This document shows, in pieces, positions 50,506 to 59,012 of a stretch of DNA of 64,000 nt. Within the stretch, counting starts at the first letter, position 1. Each line of letters opens with the position of its first letter. The notes beneath the pieces are model-generated. The model made no database searches, was not told the origin of the DNA, and saw nothing but the letters and a program-made list of their open reading frames with translations. The DNA is taken from the NCBI GenBank assembly GCA_023391285.1, contig JAEWBF010000125.1, positions 1 to 64,000 of the forward strand. The letters are read 5' to 3'. Both the position numbers and the translations under genes were made by a program. The stretch is from Verrucomicrobiota bacterium (GTDB taxonomy: Bacteria; Verrucomicrobiota; Verrucomicrobiia; Opitutales; Opitutaceae).

Positions 50506-51045
50506 ATGTCGTTGCTCCTCGCCACCCTTCTCCCCGGCCTCGCGCTCCTCGCTCTCGGCCTTCCGCTGCTCCTCAACAGCAGCCGCGCCGTCGCGATCCT
50601 GAAATCCTTCCCGCGCTCCACCAGCGCCGCGCTCATCTTCTTCGGCGCGGGTTCGCTTTGGTTTCTCTACAACGTCTGGCATCTTTCGCCCGCCGACTTC
50701 GGCAACTACCGCGTGCCGCTCGCGCTCGGCTTCGGCGTCGTCGCCGTGCTCGCGTTCAAATGCGTGCCCGACTTCCTCGCCGTGCGCGGCCTCTGCGTGC
50801 TCACCCTCCTTTCCGCTCAACCGCTCCTCGGCGCCGCTTACATGGAGTATCAACACCCGCAGCGGCTCTTCATGGTGACGGTCGTCTATCTCCTGATCGC
50901 CATCGCGATCTGGTTCGGCGCCTCGCCCTTCCGACTCCGCGATTTCTTTGGCTGGCTCTTCGCCCGTCCCGCTCGCATCCGAGGGTTCGGCGCCGCGCTT
51001 ACCGCCTACGGCCTGCTGCTCTCGATCGTCGCCTTCACCTATTGA
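50506..51045 (+). CDS. Small integral membrane protein
   Basis: 179 residues, not recognised as a known family. Five or six hydrophobic segments (about 2-22, 42-60, 75-92, 98-115, 125-142, 155-175) indicate an inner-membrane protein. Short loops, few charges. The ATG at 50506 follows the CTTTTTGCG repeat; a TTG further upstream is inside that repeat. Followed by gmk after 22 bp, so possibly co-transcribed, but no functional link is visible. Confidence 0.75.
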   Translation: MSLLLATLLPGLALLALGLPLLLNSSRAVAILKSFPRSTSAALIFFGAGSLWFLYNVWHLSPADFGNYRVPLALGFGVVAVLAFKCVPDFLAVRGLCVLTLLSAQPLLGAAYMEYQHPQRLFMVTVVYLLIAIAIWFGASPFRLRDFFGWLFARPARIRGFGAALTAYGLLLSIVAFTY

Positions 51046-51067
51046 TTCTCCGCTCAACCGGTTCGCA

Positions 51068-51691
51068 GTGAACGCCACTCCTCCTCCCGTTCTCCTCGTC
51101 CTCGCCGGTCCCGCCGGTTCCGGCAAAAGCACGCTCTGCGACCGCCTCGTCTCCGAAGATCTGTCCTTCTCGCGCGTCATCACGACGACCACCCGCGCTC
51201 CGCGCCCCGGAGAAATCAACGGCGTCCATTATCACTTTTTCACGCCCGACGAGTTCGACCGCCGCGTCGCCAACGACGAATTCCTCGAATGGGCCTGGGT
51301 TCACGCCGACCCGTCCTCCCGCAAGGACCGCCGCTACGGCACACTCAAATCCAGCGTCTTCGAACCGCTCGCCCGCGGCGAAAATCTCGTCATGAGCGTC
51401 GACGTCCAAGGCGTTGAAAGCTTCCGCCGCGCCGCTCGCAGCAACCCGCTCCTCGCCCGCCACATGACCACGATCTTCATCGTCGTCGACCACGAGCGCC
51501 TCGTCGCCCGCATGCGCGCCCGTGCACAGGACAACGAAGACGAAATCGCTCGCCGCATGGCCACCGCCGAAGCCGAGCTGCGCGAGGCGCATAAATTCGA
51601 TTTCCAAATCCACAGCCGCACCCGCGACGAAGACTTCGCCGAGCTGTTGAACATCCTCGAGAAAGCCCGCGCCAAAGTCCTGGCGGGGTAG
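51068..51691 (+). CDS. gmk: Guanylate kinase
   Basis: 207 residues from the GTG at 51068. Phosphorylates GMP to GDP. P-loop G-P-A-G-S-G-K-S-T near residue 13, the GMP-binding T-T-T-R-A-P-R-P-G-E and V-H-Y-H-F-F, and R-R-M-A-T-A-E-A-E-L near the end. The P-loop reads G-P-A-G-S-G-K-S where most Gmk have G-P-S-G-x-G-K. An upstream frame opens inside the membrane protein gene and is rejected. Two REPs follow the stop at once. Confidence 0.93.
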   Translation: MNATPPPVLLVLAGPAGSGKSTLCDRLVSEDLSFSRVITTTTRAPRPGEINGVHYHFFTPDEFDRRVANDEFLEWAWVHADPSSRKDRRYGTLKSSVFEPLARGENLVMSVDVQGVESFRRAARSNPLLARHMTTIFIVVDHERLVARMRARAQDNEDEIARRMATAEAELREAHKFDFQIHSRTRDEDFAELLNILEKARAKVLAG

Positions 51692-51716
51692 GTGGAGCCC
51701 GCCGTCCCGGCGGGCT
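51692..51716 (+). repeat. GTGG-headed REP after gmk
   Basis: GTGG head, then perfect 9-bp arms AGCCCGCCG / CGGCGGGCT around TCC; it begins right after the gmk stop. Confidence 0.85.
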
Positions 51717-51727
51717 AAGGCTCGAGG

Positions 51728-51753
51728 GTAGGGCGAGGCGTCCCCGCCGAGCC
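51728..51753 (+). repeat. GTAG-headed REP, second of a tandem pair
   Basis: GTAG head and an imperfect GGCGAGGCG / CGCCGAGCC stem, 11 bp after the preceding REP in the same orientation. Confidence 0.7.
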
Positions 51754-51854
51754 GTTTCACGCTCTTGCTCGTATCGTAGTCGTGCTCGAGTTCGACCTCG
51801 ATCCGCGACCGGCCGGTCCACCGAACCTCCTTCCCCTCCCGCGGTCTGGAGAAA

Positions 51855-52532
51855 ATGGAACTCACCATCGCGGGCTACGCGATCGATCGCCGTAAGATCA
51901 TCACGTTCATCGCTATCGTTCTCGCCTGTATCGCGCTCGCGCTCGTTTACCGGCAGATCGATGTCGCCGCGCTTCATCGCCGCGCCGAGGAAATCAACGG
52001 CTTCCTCGTCTTCGTCCTGATCACCGTTCTTCCGCTCTTCGGCTTCCCCGTCAGCGTTTGCCACGCCATCGCCGGCGTCCGCTTCGGTCTCGGTCTCGGC
52101 CTCGCGCTGGTCGCAGCTTCGATCGTGCTTCAACTCCTCGCCAGCTACGCCCTCGTCAAACTCGCGCCGTCCTTCTTCGCGCGCCACATGGAGCGCTGGC
52201 GCAAAAAACTCCCCAAAGCCGCTCACGTCCCGCTCACGCAGTTCACGATGCTGCTGCCCGCCGTGCCGTATTTTGCCCAAAACTACGTCCTTCCTCTCGT
52301 CGGCGTTCCGCTCGGCACCTACCTGGTCTGGGGCAGCATCATCCACATCATCAAATCGATCATCGGCGTTCTCTTCGGCGAAATGAGCGACGACCTCACG
52401 CCCGCCCGCATCGCCATCTTCGTCGCTTACGCGATTGCCATCACCGTGACGACGGCGTGGGCGTTTCGACGCCTGCAGGCTCGAATAAAAGATCAGCGAC
52501 CAGCGGCAGGTGGTCGGAAGCGACGCGCGTAA
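51855..52532 (+). CDS. TVP38/TMEM64 (DedA-like) membrane protein
   Basis: 225 residues. Membrane helices at about 14-33, 47-66, 75-100, 140-165 and 190-210. The re-entrant-loop signature of the SNARE-associated/TVP38 family is visible: F-G-F-P-V-S-V-C-H-A-I-A-G-V-R-F-G and P-A-V-P-Y-F-A-Q-N-Y-V-L-P-L-V-G-V. Relatives are lipid scramblases or undecaprenyl/PE translocases. Its 3' end overlaps the convergent phosphodiesterase-EEP gene by 92 bp; both proteins may deal with phospholipids. Confidence 0.85.
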   Translation: MELTIAGYAIDRRKIITFIAIVLACIALALVYRQIDVAALHRRAEEINGFLVFVLITVLPLFGFPVSVCHAIAGVRFGLGLGLALVAASIVLQLLASYALVKLAPSFFARHMERWRKKLPKAAHVPLTQFTMLLPAVPYFAQNYVLPLVGVPLGTYLVWGSIIHIIKSIIGVLFGEMSDDLTPARIAIFVAYAIAITVTTAWAFRRLQARIKDQRPAAGGRKRRA

Positions 52533-54873
52533 GTTCATTCCGCGGCACGATCACGTTCTCCACGCGAAATCCTTCCGACAGAAATATGTGGTCCAGCCGC
52601 ATGAAGGGCCGCATCGAGCTAAACGTGCTCAATGGCCGATGTCCCTGCCGCGCCGCCTGCACATCGCGAAAGCGCTTCGCGGCCAGCCCATACGGGCGGC
52701 TGCCCGGCGTGAGATTGAAATCGCCGCACATCAACACCAGCTCGTCGCGGCCCAGCCGGCCCAGCCACTCCGGCCCGAGCAGCGCCTGCATCTGTAAAAA
52801 CCGCTCGTAAGGCCCGAGCCCGAGATGCGTCGTGACCACGTGAATGATCGTTCCGTTCACATTCACGCGCACCCAGAGCGCGGATCGCGGCTCCTTCCAC
52901 CAGCCTTTCGGATCATGCGGCAAATGCGCGCGCCGCACGATCTCCACGGGCCAGCGACTGAAAAACGCATGCCCGTAATGCTCCTCGCCGCGTGTGATCG
53001 TCGGACAAAACACCGCGTGCATCCCAATCTGTTTCCCAATCAGCGCCGCCTGATCTTCCGCTCGCGAACGCCTCCGCCCCAAATCCACTTCCTGCAACGC
53101 CACGATATCCGGCGATTGCGCCGCAATCACCCGCGCCACCCGACGCGGCGACACGCGTCCGTCCATCCCGCCGCAGCCGTGAACGTTGTAGGTCATCAGT
53201 CGCAAACGTCCCGCGCCGGGAGTCACTTGCACATGCGGTTCCAGCGATTCGCGTCCCAAATAATGCCGCGCCGCCGCCCGCAACGCCTGCGGCCGCACAA
53301 AGGTCTCCGCGCCCGCCGGCAACACCGTGCGAGGCGGCAACAAAAGGAACCCGCGGGTCTCGTCCGGCCCGAATCCGCCGTGTGCCCCACGCTCGCCTTC
53401 CGCAAAACTCCACGCGCCTTCCGTCGGACTCCAGCCCACCAATATCAAATCGCCGGAATCCGGAATCGCGCAAAAATTTGCGACGTCCTTCGCGATCGTC
53501 TCGCGCAGCTCCGGCGCATGCGCCTCCAGCAGCGCCGGCATCTCCTCCGGCACGCGCGTCTCTCCGCCCGCATGAAACCACGTCACCCCGCGCTCCGTGC
53601 GGACCAATACGCCCGGCACGCCACGTTGCACCAGTCGCCGCGCCAAGGCCACCCGCTGGTCGTCGGTCATCGCATTCGCGAAATACGCATGCCCCACCGG
53701 ACCCATCGCCGCGACGATCACACTCTTTCCTTCCTCCAACGTGATCGACTCATCCGCCCGCATCCGCGCCACCCGCGCCTGATAACGCCGGTTGCGCGAA
53801 AGCCAGGTCGACGCCTCCACGGGCCGCCGCTGCGAACGCGCGCGCCACGCGCGATCGCGCTGCTTCGAAATCTCCAACGCCTCGTGCAGCACCGCCTCGA
53901 TCCCTTCCGGCACCTTGTCCGTAAACGGCCGCGTCACTTCCTGTCCGTGATCCGAAAAAATCCACACCGCATAGTCGCGCCGTTTCGACCGATGCGCCGC
54001 CCGCACGATTTTCCGGATCGCATTGTCGATGCCGCGCAATCCGTAGTGCGCCAGCGCCGAGCCCGGGCCGCGCACGTGCGCATGCTCGTCGTAGCCGACG
54101 AAGTTGATGTGCACGATCGGCAGTCCGCGCGTGACTTCGATCTGCCCGCTCAACGTCAGCAGTTCGCGCAGCCCCACGCCCACAAACACCCGCGAGACCA
54201 TCAGCATCAGCTCCGGTTTGGGCAGTCGTCCGCGCGCGATCGCCTGCACCGCATCGCTCACCGCTACGCCGAGTTCGATCATCAACCGCCACAAGATCCG
54301 CACCACCGAGGGCAGCTGAAGAATCGTGAACAAAAACAAATTCTTCACCTTCCCGCTGCGCCACATGTCGCCGAGCCCGATGCTCGCCGCACAAAAATGA
54401 CTTTCCTCCTGCCCGGCGCCGCCGGTGTAAATGTTCGACCACGAACTTCCGCCTTTCAGTAGACCTTCCGCGGTCTCCGCGCATTTCGCTTCACGCGCCT
54501 TCGCCCAGTCCGGATCCCACATCCGACCGACTTTCTTCATCGTCCGATCGAAGAAACTGAACGCCGGCACCGCCGACTTCACCCCGTAGTAAAGCTCCGC
54601 CTGCACCGCCGGAGTCGTCGACGGCAGCCCGGGATAAAACGTCCGCATCTCGTAGCCTTCGCGCGCGATCAGCCGCGACACGAACGGCATCCGCCCCTTC
54701 GCCAGCGCCGCTTCGACCTGCTTCCGCGCGAGCCCGTCGATTTGAATCAAAAGCAACCCCGGCTCCTCGCTGGTGCCGTGCGACGGCGTCAGCCCCAAAT
54801 GTCGGATCGCCCACTCGTTCCGGCTCAGCCGAATCCGCGCCCGATGGATCAATGCTTCAACGCCCGCGAACAT
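52441..54873 (-). CDS. Type I phosphodiesterase-EEP phosphatase fusion
   Basis: 810 residues. N-terminal domain (about 30-510) of the alkaline-phosphatase/type I phosphodiesterase superfamily: I-Q-I-D-G-L (metal Asp), P-S-T-T-P-A-V (nucleophile Thr), G-Y-D-E-H-A-H and S-D-H-G-Q. C-terminal domain (about 565-800) is endonuclease/exonuclease/phosphatase: Y-N-V-H-G-C-G-G, A-L-Q-E-V-D, G-D-F-N-L-T-P-G, L-D-H-I-F-L and S-D-H-L-P-L. Both catalytic sets look intact. No signal peptide. Two phosphoester hydrolases in one chain suggest stepwise breakdown of a phospholipid or glycerophosphate; this is inference. Downstream of the GT4 gene on the same strand. Confidence 0.85.
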   Translation of the reverse strand: MFAGVEALIHRARIRLSRNEWAIRHLGLTPSHGTSEEPGLLLIQIDGLARKQVEAALAKGRMPFVSRLIAREGYEMRTFYPGLPSTTPAVQAELYYGVKSAVPAFSFFDRTMKKVGRMWDPDWAKAREAKCAETAEGLLKGGSSWSNIYTGGAGQEESHFCAASIGLGDMWRSGKVKNLFLFTILQLPSVVRILWRLMIELGVAVSDAVQAIARGRLPKPELMLMVSRVFVGVGLRELLTLSGQIEVTRGLPIVHINFVGYDEHAHVRGPGSALAHYGLRGIDNAIRKIVRAAHRSKRRDYAVWIFSDHGQEVTRPFTDKVPEGIEAVLHEALEISKQRDRAWRARSQRRPVEASTWLSRNRRYQARVARMRADESITLEEGKSVIVAAMGPVGHAYFANAMTDDQRVALARRLVQRGVPGVLVRTERGVTWFHAGGETRVPEEMPALLEAHAPELRETIAKDVANFCAIPDSGDLILVGWSPTEGAWSFAEGERGAHGGFGPDETRGFLLLPPRTVLPAGAETFVRPQALRAAARHYLGRESLEPHVQVTPGAGRLRLMTYNVHGCGGMDGRVSPRRVARVIAAQSPDIVALQEVDLGRRRSRAEDQAALIGKQIGMHAVFCPTITRGEEHYGHAFFSRWPVEIVRRAHLPHDPKGWWKEPRSALWVRVNVNGTIIHVVTTHLGLGPYERFLQMQALLGPEWLGRLGRDELVLMCGDFNLTPGSRPYGLAAKRFRDVQAARQGHRPLSTFSSMRPFMRLDHIFLSEGFRVENVIVPRNELTRVASDHLPLVADLLFEPAGVETPTPSSR

Positions 54874-54886
54874 CGGTCGAAAACTT

Positions 54887-54999
54887 CAAATCCCAGACGC
54901 CAAACTCCAAAAAAAAACCCAATCTCAAATGGGCATTCAGTCGCGTTGGTCCTTTGGGATTTCTTTGGCGTTTGATCATGGGCCTTTGTGATTTGCCGC
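54887..54999. repeat. Heptad inverted repeat between phosphodiesterase and GT4 genes
   Basis: Left units CAAATCC, CAGACGC, CAAACTC, CAAAAAA; right part contains the reverse form (CCTTTGGGATTTC, TTTGGCGTTTG, CCTTTGTG). It fills most of the 142-bp gap. Imperfect but of the same CAA-heptad design. Confidence 0.65.
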
Positions 55000-55015
55000 T
55001 GCTCCTCAGCGGCGT

Positions 55016-56290
55016 TTATCGGCCGCCGACGGCCTCCGCCACCGCCTGCGCTTTTTCCGCGAGCAGATTCCATTCGACCTGAATCCGCTCCAGCAACGTT
55101 CCCCACGGACTCCGCTCCACCATCATCCGCTCGCGCCGCGTCATCTGCCGCACGTCTTCATAAAACTTCAACGCGAGCTCCGCGCACCGCTCCTTCGAAA
55201 ACATCTCCGCCGTCTCTCGCGCCGCGGCCGAGAATTCCTTCCGTCGCGCCGGATCGCCGTGCAATCGCTCGAGCGCGTTCGCGAACCGTGCCGCGCTCGC
55301 GTTTTTCGCCAGCATGAAACCGTTCACGCCGTCGCGCAGCACTTCGCGCACGCCCGACGCATTCAACGCCACCACCGGACACCCCGCCGCCATCGCTTCC
55401 GACAACACCATGCCCTGCGTCTCCGTGAACGACGCAAACACAAACACATCCATCGCGTTGTAAGCGTCCGCGAGCGCCTTCCCCGTGTGTTTCCCCGCCA
55501 TCACCACGCGTTCCGCCACGCCGTGCTGCTCCGCGACTTCGCGCAACTTCTCCTCCGAAGGCCCGCCCCCCACGACAAGGAACCACGCTTCGGGCGTCCG
55601 CTTGAGAAACAACGCCACCGCTTCCGCGAGATACTCCAGGTTCTTTTCCGGCGCGAGCCGGCCCACATGGCCCACCACAAACGCCTTCTCCGGCACCTTG
55701 AACTTGGAACGAAACTTCCGCCCGTCGCCCGCCGCAAACGCACCCACGTCAATGCCCGTCGGCACCACGCGAATCGGCACTTCGACGCCCCGACGTTTGA
55801 TCAACTTCGCAATGCTCTCGCTCGGCGCGATCACCCCGTCGCAGAGGTTCGCAAAATGCGTCGAGAGATTGATCGCCACCTCCTTCAACGCCGGCGAATC
55901 GAACGGCACATAGTGCGTGTAATCTTCATAGCGCGTATGATGCGTGAAGATCACCGGCGCATTCTTCGTCGCCGCTATGCGCAGCGCCGTGTCGCCCAGC
56001 AAAAACGGATGATGCGCGTGAATGATATCCGCCCGAAACTCATCCAGCCGAGGCGGCGTGGCCACGATCGGCAGCTTCACCGAAAAATCACTTCCGTTGA
56101 ATTTCTGAATCGCGGGAATCCGCTCCACCATCGCGGCCTGCCGCGGCGGCAGCGACTTCCCCTCGAATTCCGGCGCAACCACCAGCACACGATGCCGACG
56201 CTTCCGAAACTCCTCCGCAAACGTGCTCACGGAACGAGCCACCCCGCCGACGTGCGGCAGGTAGGTGTTGGTCATCATGCAGATATTCAT
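55016..56290 (-). CDS. GT4-family glycosyltransferase
   Basis: 424 residues. Begins M-N-I-C-M-M-T-N-T-Y-L-P-H-V-G-G-V-A-R-S-V, the acceptor-side start of GT4 enzymes, with H-A-H-H-P-F, V-G-H-V-G-R-L-A-P-E-K-N and the donor E-x7-E segment in S-F-T-E-T-Q-G-M-V-L-S-E-A. This subgroup includes 1,2-diacylglycerol 3-glucosyltransferases, so glycolipid synthesis is possible; the acceptor is not proven. It lies between a phosphodiesterase fusion and a glycosidase on the same strand. Confidence 0.92.
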   Translation of the reverse strand: MNICMMTNTYLPHVGGVARSVSTFAEEFRKRRHRVLVVAPEFEGKSLPPRQAAMVERIPAIQKFNGSDFSVKLPIVATPPRLDEFRADIIHAHHPFLLGDTALRIAATKNAPVIFTHHTRYEDYTHYVPFDSPALKEVAINLSTHFANLCDGVIAPSESIAKLIKRRGVEVPIRVVPTGIDVGAFAAGDGRKFRSKFKVPEKAFVVGHVGRLAPEKNLEYLAEAVALFLKRTPEAWFLVVGGGPSEEKLREVAEQHGVAERVVMAGKHTGKALADAYNAMDVFVFASFTETQGMVLSEAMAAGCPVVALNASGVREVLRDGVNGFMLAKNASAARFANALERLHGDPARRKEFSAAARETAEMFSKERCAELALKFYEDVRQMTRRERMMVERSPWGTLLERIQVEWNLLAEKAQAVAEAVGGR

Positions 56291-56379
56291 GCGTCGTCAC
56301 TCCCGGACTCGCGGGAGAGTCTCCAAAGACCTTCGAACCTCCTCACGGTTCGCGCGCTTTCGGCAACCCGCGCCCTCCC

Positions 56380-56439
56380 GTAGCGGAACGCGTGAGCGTT
56401 TCGCCCTGCGCCGGACGAAACGCTCACGCGTTCCGCTAC
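56380..56439. repeat. 60-bp perfect inverted repeat with GTAG ends
   Basis: Two GTAG-headed units face each other: 24-bp perfect arms (56380-56403 and 56416-56439) start GTAGCGGAACGCG and end in its reverse complement, with a 12-bp loop. The minus-strand GTAG contains the TAG stop (56438-56436) of the upstream six-hairpin glycosidase gene. Confidence 0.9.
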
Positions 56440-58775
56440 ATCCCCGAAGACTCGGTCGGGTTCCCCCGCACCACCACGTCGTTCCGTTCCTCACCCGCCG
56501 GCAGATTCACCGTTTCACAACCAGGGACGCGGATCTGCCGCCGCGGCGCCGCGCCCCGCCATTCACCTTCGATCTTCACCCGCACGCTTCTTTCTCCCGT
56601 GCGTGCGAACCTCACGCTCACCGCGCCCCACGGCGTCAACGTCGGGCCAAAACCCGCCTCGCCCGCAGCCAACCATTCCGGCTTCACGCCGGATCCAATC
56701 ACCAAAGCCCCGCCACCGTCGACTTCCTCCCGCACGAACAGATTGCGCACAAACATCAACCACTCCGCCGCCGCCCAGATATGCTGCCCGTCGCCCATGC
56801 ATCCGCCCAGCGTCAACGGATGAATCGCCTCCGGCCATTGCCCGGTCGGCGACGCCAGCCGCACCACCGCATCCATCAGCTCCCACGCCGACCGCGCATC
56901 TCCTGCCCGCAGCCGCACCTGCGCGAGATGCAGCGTCAGATACGCATTGATCCCCGAATGGATCATGTTCTGGAAAAAACCGCCGTCATGCAGGCAATGC
57001 CCCTGCAGATAATCCGCCGTCCTGACCAGCGCCTCATCGCCCGCGGGAAACAACTGCAACGGATAATCCGCCACCAGCGAGCCGACCGCGCCCGAATCCA
57101 TCCGCCGGTGGGGCGACGCCGGAATCGCTTTCGGATATCGCCGATTTGGACCCGCCGGAAACGATTTCACGATCGTATCCAAAAACTCGGTCGCTTCCGC
57201 CGCACACGCGTCCGCCAGCTTCGCATTCACCGGCCGCAGCAACTCCGCCGCCCCGCGCAAACCGCCCACCGCCCAGAAGTCGTCCCAATAATAAAAATCG
57301 TTCGGCCCCAGATGCTCCGCGCTGAAACCCGCCGGCAACAATCCTCCTTCCAACTTACCATCCTTGGGCAGCCGCTTCTTCGTGATCCACTTCGCGCCTT
57401 TCGCCACCGCCTCCAGCCATTCCCGCGGCAGCGTTTCGCCCGTGAGCGACGCGAAGCGATGATAAAACCACAACGCCTCGCCGTTGCTGTCCCACTCGCC
57501 TTCCTGCGAAAGAAAATACCCGTCCATCCGCTGCCGCGGCGCGAACTCCTTCATCGCCCGCCGCGTCCGCTCCACGCCGCCGAGCGACAGGAGCGCATTC
57601 AGCACAAACACCGCATCGCGAAACCAAAACCGCTTATACGTATAAGGTCCCGGATACACTTCGCGCGGCGCGTGCAAGACCGTGTTCGCCAGCGCGAGAT
57701 CATACAACCGTTGCACCGCCGCATCGCTCACGTGCAGCCGCGCCAGCCCCGCCATCGCGTCGCTCCAACTCTGCGTCGCTTTGAAACTCGGACGATGCCG
57801 CGCATCGAGTTCGTCGTAGATCGGCACGCGAATCTCGCAGGTATTGTTGTCCTCGCCTGAAGTCGGGAACAACGCGACCGCCGTCGCCATGCTCACCGGG
57901 CAACTCACTTCCTTGTCCGCCAGCGGCTCGCGCAAGCGCAGCAACACGTCGCCGTGCGCGTAGTTCGACAGCAACTGCTTCGCCGGCGCCCGATCGAAAA
58001 TCACCTCGTTGCGGCCATTCACGAGAAACCCGCTGCGCTGCGTCATCGTTTCGATCGACTGGATGAAGCTGACGCCCTCCGGATTGTAAGGCCGCACCGC
58101 CACCGCCACCGCGCCTTTTTTTCCTCCGTGCACCTGCAGGCGCACGCGACACTGCGGCTCGCCCTGTTTGAAGCCTAGTTCGACGATCGACTCCAGCATC
58201 ACGCCCGTGGCGCCCGCCGCTCCGCGGGCGCCGGGGTTCGCACCATTTCCACCGGAAAACCGCGCGACGGTCCGCACCCGCAAATTGTCCGTCAGCCTCA
58301 CATCCTGCTCCACCTCCGCTTCGCCCAATTTCGACGGCAACATGACCGCTTCGCCGTTCTCCGGCACGAACCAGAAATCCAGCGACCATCCATCGAACAA
58401 CGGCGTCACCAATCCCCGCGGATCCACGATCGGATAAAACGCCACATCGGGCAAACCGACCGCCGTCCAGTTACGATGCGTGAGATTGATATGGCTGAAC
58501 GAAAACGCCCGCGGAATAAACGACGGATCGCCCGGATTGAACTGCCGTTCGACCCAGTAGGGCCACACCCAGTCGAGATTGTTTTGAATCGCCTTCGTGT
58601 TCACGAGCCCGCGCGCGTGAAACAACATCCCCGCGCGCAACAGCTCGATCGGCTCCGCCACTTCCGAGGGCTTGGCGAAGCCGCGCAAGCTCGCCATCAG
58701 TGCCACCGGGTCGAGAAACCCATAGGCTCGCGCGATGCGCGTGATCAGAAATCTCACGGGTCGTGAACGCAGCAT
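56436..58775 (-). CDS. Six-hairpin glycosidase-like protein
   Basis: 779 residues, no signal peptide seen. The C-terminal half (about 350-690) has the repeated helical pattern and conserved stretches (F-W-F-R-D-A-V-F, W-D-S-N-G-E-A-L-W, Y-Y-W-D-D-F-W-A-V-G-G) of (alpha/alpha)6 glycoside hydrolases such as GH15, GH63 and amylo-alpha-1,6-glucosidase. The first half is beta-rich. Substrate unknown. A 9-bp inverted repeat (GGCGCCCGC / GCGGGCGCC at 58209-58232) codes a G-A-R-G-A-A-G-A stretch and may be another repeat. The stop codon lies in a GTAG REP. Confidence 0.8.
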   Translation of the reverse strand: MLRSRPVRFLITRIARAYGFLDPVALMASLRGFAKPSEVAEPIELLRAGMLFHARGLVNTKAIQNNLDWVWPYWVERQFNPGDPSFIPRAFSFSHINLTHRNWTAVGLPDVAFYPIVDPRGLVTPLFDGWSLDFWFVPENGEAVMLPSKLGEAEVEQDVRLTDNLRVRTVARFSGGNGANPGARGAAGATGVMLESIVELGFKQGEPQCRVRLQVHGGKKGAVAVAVRPYNPEGVSFIQSIETMTQRSGFLVNGRNEVIFDRAPAKQLLSNYAHGDVLLRLREPLADKEVSCPVSMATAVALFPTSGEDNNTCEIRVPIYDELDARHRPSFKATQSWSDAMAGLARLHVSDAAVQRLYDLALANTVLHAPREVYPGPYTYKRFWFRDAVFVLNALLSLGGVERTRRAMKEFAPRQRMDGYFLSQEGEWDSNGEALWFYHRFASLTGETLPREWLEAVAKGAKWITKKRLPKDGKLEGGLLPAGFSAEHLGPNDFYYWDDFWAVGGLRGAAELLRPVNAKLADACAAEATEFLDTIVKSFPAGPNRRYPKAIPASPHRRMDSGAVGSLVADYPLQLFPAGDEALVRTADYLQGHCLHDGGFFQNMIHSGINAYLTLHLAQVRLRAGDARSAWELMDAVVRLASPTGQWPEAIHPLTLGGCMGDGQHIWAAAEWLMFVRNLFVREEVDGGGALVIGSGVKPEWLAAGEAGFGPTLTPWGAVSVRFARTGERSVRVKIEGEWRGAAPRRQIRVPGCETVNLPAGEERNDVVVRGNPTESSGM

Positions 58776-58931
58776 GACAGCTCGGGGCTAAGCCCCATTG
58801 TCCGCCACATCCCGAAAAAGTGCCATTTCGCGGCCCGTAACGAATCACCGAATACGCACCGGCAGCGCGTGCAACACCAGCACGGCGCGACTCCCACCAC
58901 GACCTCACGCGGAAAATCCACCATCGGCCAT

Positions 58932-58957
58932 GTAGGGCGGGGTGTCCCGACCCCGCC
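58932..58957 (+). repeat. GTAG-headed REP
   Basis: GTAG head, 8-bp arms GGCGGGGT / ACCCCGCC with a GTCCCG loop. Very close to the copy inside the TonB receptor at 35880. Confidence 0.85.
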
Positions 58958-58985
58958 GCTGCGACGCCGCGATCACCGACGTTCA

Positions 58986-59011
58986 AGCCTGACGAGGACG
59001 TCAGGCTCCAC
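58986..59011 (-). repeat. GTGG-headed REP
   Basis: On the minus strand: GTGG, 9-bp arms AGCCTGACG / CGTCAGGCT around TCCT. Faces the REP at 58932, forming a BIME-like pair directly after the GH13 stop. Confidence 0.85.
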
Positions 59012-59012
59012 C

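Larger units (their letters stand above)
58776..59012. other. Intergenic gap with REP pair
   Basis: A 237-bp gap between the glycosidase and GH13 genes (both minus strand). Holds two REPs in opposite orientation (58932 plus, 59011 minus) and a short GGGGCT-A-AGCCCC stem at 58784. No gene seen. Confidence 0.7.
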
